A stretch of 9,604 bases of DNA from assembly GCA_005800795.1 (NCBI GenBank), contig SYEN01000444.1:1-9604 (forward strand). Direction: 5' to 3'. A model generated the notes under the pieces. The model was not told the origin of the DNA. It did no database searches and saw only the letters and a list, made by a program, of their open reading frames with translations. The first letter of the stretch is position 1. Each line of letters opens with the position of its first letter. The stretch comes from Burkholderiales bacterium (GTDB taxonomy: Bacteria; Pseudomonadota; Gammaproteobacteria; Burkholderiales; SG8-41). Below are positions 6,280 to 9,604 of this stretch, in pieces. The position numbers and the translations under genes are program-made.

Positions 6280-7068
6280 CTACAAGTGGAAATTTTCTCC
6301 AAGATAAACCCGCCTGACGTTCTCATTATCCACTATTTCAGCAGGCGTTCCGTACGCCAGCACCGTGCCTTCGTTGATAATGTAGGCGCGATCACAAATA
6401 CCCAGGGTTTCACGTACGTTGTGATCGGTAATGACGACACCAATACCGCGCGACTTGAGAAATCCGATGATATTCTGGATATCGATCACCGCGATGGGAT
6501 CCACCCCGGCGAACGGCTCGTCCAGCAGGATAAAGCGCGGCTCGGTGGCCAGCGCACGCGCGATTTCCACGCGCCGCCGTTCGCCGCCCGACAGGCTGAT
6601 GGCGGGGTTGTCGCGCAGATGCGTGATGTGCAGATCGCGCAACAAATCATCAAGCCGGTTGGTGATATCCACCTCGCGCCGGATGTGCAGTTCGAGAATC
6701 GCGCGGATGTTGTCGGCCACGGTCATGCGGCGAAAGATTGAAGCTTCCTGCGGCAGATACGACAACCCCAATTGCGCGCGGCGGTGTATCGGCATGTGCG
6801 TCAGGCGCTTGCCGTCGAGATACAGCTCGCCGCCGTCCATCGGCACCAAACCCACCATCATATAAAAGCACGTGGTCTTGCCTGCGCCGTTGGGGCCGAG
6901 CAGGCCGATCACTTCGTGGTTATGCACTTCCAGCGACACATCCTGCACCACCGTGCGCGAGCGGTAACGCTTGCGCAGACGCTCCGCGCGCAATTCGCTG
7001 CGCGGTGCGCTGGCGCCGGGCTGAGTGGCCGCGATCACGGACTTGTGCAACAGCGTATTGTCAGGCAT
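6280..7068 (-). CDS. lptB: LPS export ABC transporter ATP-binding protein LptB
   Basis: 262 residues. LptB is the cytoplasmic ATPase of the LptB2FG transporter that extracts LPS from the inner membrane and pushes it along the LptC-LptA bridge. Visible ABC motifs are Walker A GPNGAGKT (58-65), Q-loop LPQEAS (Q107), signature LSGGERRRVEIARAL (159-173), Walker B FILLDEP (179-185) and the H-loop TDHNVRE (H216). The C-terminus YLGENFHL is typical for LptB. The domain proper begins near residue 28 (RAERLRKRYRSRTVV), so the protein has about 25 extra N-terminal residues of low complexity compared with E. coli LptB. The only in-frame ATG before the domain is at 7068, and it has no obvious Shine-Dalgarno; a later TTG (codon 26) is a possible alternative. 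The gene follows lptA after 20 nt. LptF and LptG are not in the window. Confidence 0.96.
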   Translation of the reverse strand: MPDNTLLHKSVIAATQPGASAPRSELRAERLRKRYRSRTVVQDVSLEVHNHEVIGLLGPNGAGKTTCFYMMVGLVPMDGGELYLDGKRLTHMPIHRRAQLGLSYLPQEASIFRRMTVADNIRAILELHIRREVDITNRLDDLLRDLHITHLRDNPAISLSGGERRRVEIARALATEPRFILLDEPFAGVDPIAVIDIQNIIGFLKSRGIGVVITDHNVRETLGICDRAYIINEGTVLAYGTPAEIVDNENVRRVYLGENFHL

Positions 7069-7088
7069 CAGATTCGAACGTTGGGCAA

Positions 7089-7712
7089 TCAGCGCGGCGC
7101 GATCGGCTCGTCGCGCGGCGCGGCGATACCCTCGGACGCCTTCAGCGGCAGCGAGTGCGGCGAGGCGGGCGCGGGCGCAGCACCCACCGATCCTGTCTTG
7201 GACTTGGGCTGCAACACGGTACGCACGCGGCCTTCGGGATTGTTGGCTGACGCAGCCTTGGCACCGCCGCCAATCACCTGAAAAAACTCGGTGATGGCGT
7301 CGTACGAAATGTAATCACCGGCAACATTGTCGTCGCCCTTTTTCATTGCCGCGCGCGTGAAAAGCTGAACCTTGTCAGCGCGGCCATCGTATTCGATGCG
7401 GTCGCCCCAGCCTTCGATCCATTCATCAACGCCGTCGCGCTTTTGCTTGAAGTAAGCCTGCTTGCCCCATACGATGCCGTGCTTGAAACCTTCCTTGTCC
7501 TGACGTACTTCCATGCGGTCGCCGCGAATCACCATGGGTCCCTGCGTCAGCACCACGCTGCCTTCAAACACGGTCAGCTGTTTGGCGTCGTCTACGGTAA
7601 CCCGGTCCGACTCGACATTGACGGGTTTTTCACGGTCGGCTTTTTCCGCGTACGCGGGCCGCCACGTCATCAGCAGCACGCCGAGCATCAATAAAAATAT
7701 CTTATAAATCAT
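7089..7712 (-). CDS. lptA: LPS transport periplasmic protein LptA
   Basis: 207 residues from the chosen start. LptA is the periplasmic beta-jellyroll protein that polymerises into the bridge carrying LPS to LptD/E. A Sec signal peptide is clear: MIYK, hydrophobic IFLLMLGVLLMTW, then PAYA before EKAD, so cleavage is likely after A22. The OstA/LptA domain covers about 30-165, with VNVESDRVTVDDAKQLTVFE (31-50), GSVVLTQGPMVIRGDRMEV (51-69) and QLFTRAAMKKGDD. The last 40 or so residues are rich in Pro, Ala and Ser and lie beyond the domain; they are probably a flexible tail. The open frame extends upstream into lptC, but the ATG at 7710-7712 has a Shine-Dalgarno (AAGGTAAG) and begins the signal peptide. 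The gap to lptC is 4 nt, so co-translation is likely. Confidence 0.94.
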   Translation of the reverse strand: MIYKIFLLMLGVLLMTWRPAYAEKADREKPVNVESDRVTVDDAKQLTVFEGSVVLTQGPMVIRGDRMEVRQDKEGFKHGIVWGKQAYFKQKRDGVDEWIEGWGDRIEYDGRADKVQLFTRAAMKKGDDNVAGDYISYDAITEFFQVIGGGAKAASANNPEGRVRTVLQPKSKTGSVGAAPAPASPHSLPLKASEGIAAPRDEPIAPR

Positions 7713-7714
7713 AA

Positions 7715-7722
7715 ACTTACCT
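7715..7722 (-). promoter_or_regulatory. Shine-Dalgarno of lptA, within the lptC 3' end
   Basis: The minus strand reads AAGGTAAG just before TTATG. It includes the lptC stop TAA at 7717-7719. The core AAGG overlaps the last lptC codons, which supports the short lptA start at 7712 and suggests translational coupling. Spacing is short but usable. Confidence 0.6.
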
Positions 7723-8334
7723 TTTTCCCTGCGCGTTACCTTTGTCGGCCTTACCTGCATCAACCGCAGCCGCGCTATTGTAAACGCCACGCACGCACGC
7801 GTTCAATTTAAGAATACGCGTTTCGTTATTAAGTTCCATGCCCACTGCGTCGATGGTCATGCTGGCATCCTGAATCGTGACTGCCTGATCGGTTTTAGCC
7901 ATGTTGTCATCGGGCAGTAAATGCAGATATTGCGTGGTCACCGTGAGCTCGCTATTGTTGCCGTACGGTGCGCGAGTGGCGCGCACGTCACCGCGAAAAT
8001 AAATATTGCCGCCGTTGCTCGACACCAGCGCGTGGTTCGAAGTGATGGCAAGGGGCGGGCCCTGGCCAAATGTCATGAAGCGCGGTTTTTCAAGCTCAGT
8101 ACTGTCGTCGTCCGGGTAATGCACCATGCGCGCGGCGTGCAGCGTATCGCGCACACGGCCGTTGACGTCCATGCGCGTGGCCAGCAATTTATCCACGGTG
8201 TAATCCGGGTCGTGCCGCAGCAGTTTTTCACGCGGCGCGGCTGCAGGTTGCACCGCGCGATCCAGCCAATAGGTCAGCGCCGCCAGCAGCACCAGCAGCG
8301 CCACCGGAAACAGCGTGGACAGACGTTCACCCAT
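7717..8334 (-). CDS. lptC: LPS export system protein LptC
   Basis: 205 residues. LptC is a bitopic inner-membrane protein that takes LPS from LptB2FG and hands it to LptA. One N-terminal transmembrane segment is evident (about residues 7-24, LFPVALLVLLAALTYWL), followed by a periplasmic domain. Family-like features are DYTVDKLLATRMDVNGRVRD (44-63), the HYPDDDSTELEKPRF block (72-86), SNHALVSSNGGNIYFRGDV (99-117) and LTVTTQYLHLLPDDNMAKTD (129-148), the usual LptC pattern of repeated beta strands. The charged C-terminal tail (GKADKGNAQGKR) is not part of the conserved domain. LptC proteins vary a lot in sequence, but the position between kdsC and lptA makes the call firm. The ATG lies 20 nt after the kdsC stop with no strong Shine-Dalgarno. 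The stop lies 4 nt before the lptA start. Confidence 0.93.
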   Translation of the reverse strand: MGERLSTLFPVALLVLLAALTYWLDRAVQPAAAPREKLLRHDPDYTVDKLLATRMDVNGRVRDTLHAARMVHYPDDDSTELEKPRFMTFGQGPPLAITSNHALVSSNGGNIYFRGDVRATRAPYGNNSELTVTTQYLHLLPDDNMAKTDQAVTIQDASMTIDAVGMELNNETRILKLNACVRGVYNSAAAVDAGKADKGNAQGKR

Positions 8335-8354
8335 CTGCGGTTAGAGCTTGTGCG

Positions 8355-8876
8355 CTAGGCAAGATAGCGCGCCAGCGCGGCATCAAGCTTGCCCTGCGCA
8401 TGCAGCACGTGCTCACAAAATTCACGCACCGCGCCGTGCCCGCCGCCCGCTCGCGTGACGTAGTGTGCGTGCTGGCGCACGATGGCGGGCGCCGCGGGCA
8501 CCGAGGCAGCAAAGCCGCAACGGCGCATCACCGGCAGATCAATCACATCATCGCCCATGTAGCTGGCCTGCTCCAGTGTGAGCCCCAGTTTTTGCAGCAG
8601 CACGTTCATCGCGTCAAGTTTATTTTCAACACCCTGATACAAATGTTCGATGCCCAGATTGCCCGCGCGGTTGGCCACCAACTTCGACTCCCGGCTGGTG
8701 ATAATGGCAATCGCCACGCCGGATTCCTGCAGCATCTTGATACCGTGGCCATCCTGCACGTTGAATGCCTTGAATTCCTCGCCAGCGTCGGTGTAGTACA
8801 ACGCGCCGTCGGTGAGCACGCCGTCAACGTCGAAAGCGGCCACACGCACCTGTTTGGCCCGATCTAAAATATTCAT
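8355..8876 (-). CDS. kdsC: 3-deoxy-D-manno-octulosonate-8-phosphate phosphatase KdsC
   Basis: 173 residues, matching the usual 170-190. KdsC is a tetrameric cytoplasmic HAD phosphatase that hydrolyses KDO-8-phosphate to KDO, needed for the LPS inner core. HAD motif I is FDVDGVLTDG (15-24) with nucleophile D16 and acid/base D18. Motif II is IITSRES (58-64). K86 in ENKLDAM is the likely motif III lysine, and motif IV is MGDDVIDLP (107-115) with D109, D110 and D113. The FNVQDGHGIKML segment (38-49) is typical of KdsC. Like other KdsC proteins it has no large cap domain. The frame opens three codons earlier at a TTG; the ATG at 8874-8876 is preferred. The gene lies 38 nt after kdsD and 20 nt before lptC. 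Confidence 0.96.
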   Translation of the reverse strand: MNILDRAKQVRVAAFDVDGVLTDGALYYTDAGEEFKAFNVQDGHGIKMLQESGVAIAIITSRESKLVANRAGNLGIEHLYQGVENKLDAMNVLLQKLGLTLEQASYMGDDVIDLPVMRRCGFAASVPAAPAIVRQHAHYVTRAGGGHGAVREFCEHVLHAQGKLDAALARYLA

Positions 8877-8899
8877 ATAAAACAAATACTTACAAAAGT

Positions 8900-8912
8900 G
8901 CTACGATGTAGC
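8900..8912 (-). other. Short inverted repeat in the kdsD-kdsC gap
   Basis: On the minus strand GCTAC-ATC-GTAGC can form a 5-bp stem with a 3-nt loop just after the kdsD stop, followed two bases later by TTTT. The stem is short and contains two A-T pairs, so it is at best a weak attenuator or RNA-processing site. Chance is a reasonable alternative. Confidence 0.2.
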
Positions 8913-8914
8913 GA

Positions 8915-9604
8915 TTAAACCACTTTGGCGCGGAACAGGTCGTGCATATTGAGCGCGCCGACCAGCACGCCGGGCGTGGATATTTCATCCACCACCAGTA
9001 GTTGATTCACCTTGCTGCGCTCCATGATCTGTACCGCTTCGGCCGCCAGATGATCGGCGCCGAGTGTGCGCGGATTGCGCGTCATCACTTTCGTGATCGG
9101 CGTCACCCGCAGATCAAGACCTTTTTCGAGCGCACGGCGCAGATCGCCATCGGTAAAAATCGCGGTGACTTCGCGCCGCGCGTTCACCACCGCCGTCATG
9201 CCCATCATGCCGCGCGACATTTCACGCAGGGCATCCATGGCGGTGACCGATTCACTGACAACGGGCACGCCATCCCCTGTGCGCATCACGTCGCGCACCA
9301 GCGTCAGCAGCCGGCGGCCCAGCGCGCCACCCGGATGCGACAGCGCAAATTCATCGCGCGTAAAGCCGCGTGCGCGCATCAACGCCACGGCCAGCGCATC
9401 ACCGAGCGCGAGTGCTGCCGTAGTGCTGGCCGTGGGCGCGAGATTCAGCGGGCACGCTTCCATTTCCACGCCCGCGTACAAATGCACATCGGCCTGCGCC
9501 GCCAACGACGACGCGGCGTTACCCGTGATCGCGATCAGCAGCGCGCCCTGACGCTTTAACACTGGCACAATCGCCAGCAACTCACTGCTCTCGCCCGAAT
9601 GCGA
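8915..9604 (-). CDS. kdsD: Arabinose-5-phosphate isomerase KdsD, 5' end missing at window edge
   Basis: The frame is open to the right edge, so the visible part is the C-terminal 229 residues of a protein normally about 325-330 long; the missing part is about 100 residues. KdsD interconverts ribulose-5-phosphate and arabinose-5-phosphate, the first step towards KDO. The visible part begins inside the SIS sugar-isomerase domain with SHSGESSE, the phosphosugar-binding loop. It continues with ITGNAASSLAAQADVHLY and the family block ALALGDALAVALMRARGFT followed by FALSHPGGALGRRLL. Two CBS domains follow, beginning near VMRTGDGVPVVSES and VMTRNPRTLGADHLAAEA, and the protein ends LNMHDLFRAKVV. The ATG-free upstream codons at 9581-9604 fit the family, which shows that internal Leu/TTG codons are not starts. 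It is 38 nt upstream of kdsC, the standard pairing. Confidence 0.95.
   Translation of the reverse strand, partial: SHSGESSELLAIVPVLKRQGALLIAITGNAASSLAAQADVHLYAGVEMEACPLNLAPTASTTAALALGDALAVALMRARGFTRDEFALSHPGGALGRRLLTLVRDVMRTGDGVPVVSESVTAMDALREMSRGMMGMTAVVNARREVTAIFTDGDLRRALEKGLDLRVTPITKVMTRNPRTLGADHLAAEAVQIMERSKVNQLLVVDEISTPGVLVGALNMHDLFRAKVV

Noticed and set aside
7713..7790. N-terminal extension of LptA upstream of the signal peptide
   Set aside because: It overlaps lptC and would bury the signal peptide 26 residues inside the protein; the ATG at 7712 has a Shine-Dalgarno.
1..9604. CRISPR arrays, tRNA or rRNA genes, insertion sequences, toxin-antitoxin or defence genes
   Set aside because: No regularly spaced repeats, RNA gene sequences, transposase motifs or defence domains were found on either strand; the window is filled with housekeeping genes and two pseudopilin-like genes.

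Overview
The window is a compact stretch of ordinary bacterial chromosome, most likely from a betaproteobacterium (Burkholderiales or Nitrosomonadales; the genus cannot be read from this sequence). The main clue is gene order on the minus strand: kdsD-kdsC-lptC-lptA-lptB-rpoN-hpf-ptsN-hprK-rapZ. Enterobacteria share the kds-lpt-rpoN-hpf-ptsN-rapZ string but end it with npr. An HPr kinase/phosphorylase between ptsN and rapZ is the arrangement known from betaproteobacteria. All identifications come from reading motifs in the translations; no database search was run.

Layout. Positions 2-1479 (plus strand) hold two genes for pseudopilin-like proteins. The first lacks its 5' end at the window edge. 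The second carries a clear class III prepilin leader and starts on the ATGA that ends the first. Positions 1476-9604 (minus strand, so read from right to left) hold one dense gene string. It starts with a 5'-truncated arabinose-5-phosphate isomerase (kdsD), then KDO-8-P phosphatase (kdsC), the Lpt export genes lptC, lptA and lptB, sigma-54 (rpoN), the ribosome hibernation factor (hpf), the nitrogen PTS EIIA (ptsN), HPr kinase/phosphorylase (hprK), RapZ and a stand-alone LON substrate-binding domain protein. The two gene groups converge and their stop codons overlap around 1476-1479. No stretch longer than 300 bases is free of genes; the longest gaps are about 70 nt (lptB-rpoN) and about 40 nt (kdsD-kdsC and hpf-ptsN).

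How the genes work together. KdsD and KdsC make precursors of KDO for the inner core of lipopolysaccharide. LptC, LptA and LptB belong to the bridge and motor that carry finished LPS to the outer membrane. RpoN, HPF, PtsN, HprK and RapZ form a regulatory block concerned with nitrogen and carbon status, ribosome hibernation and, in enterobacteria, control of amino-sugar synthesis for the envelope. Gaps are very short and several stop/start pairs overlap (GTGA at rapZ/LON, 20 nt at hprK/rapZ, a Shine-Dalgarno that includes the rpoN stop codon before hpf). This suggests one operon with translational coupling, probably with internal promoters I cannot see.

I found no strong candidate for a new biological system. 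The points most worth a second look are the pair of paralogous pseudopilins of lower GC beside the core operon, a three-unit 12-bp repeat that crosses the hpf stop codon, and a RapZ C-terminus lacking the basic residues used for RNA binding in Escherichia coli.
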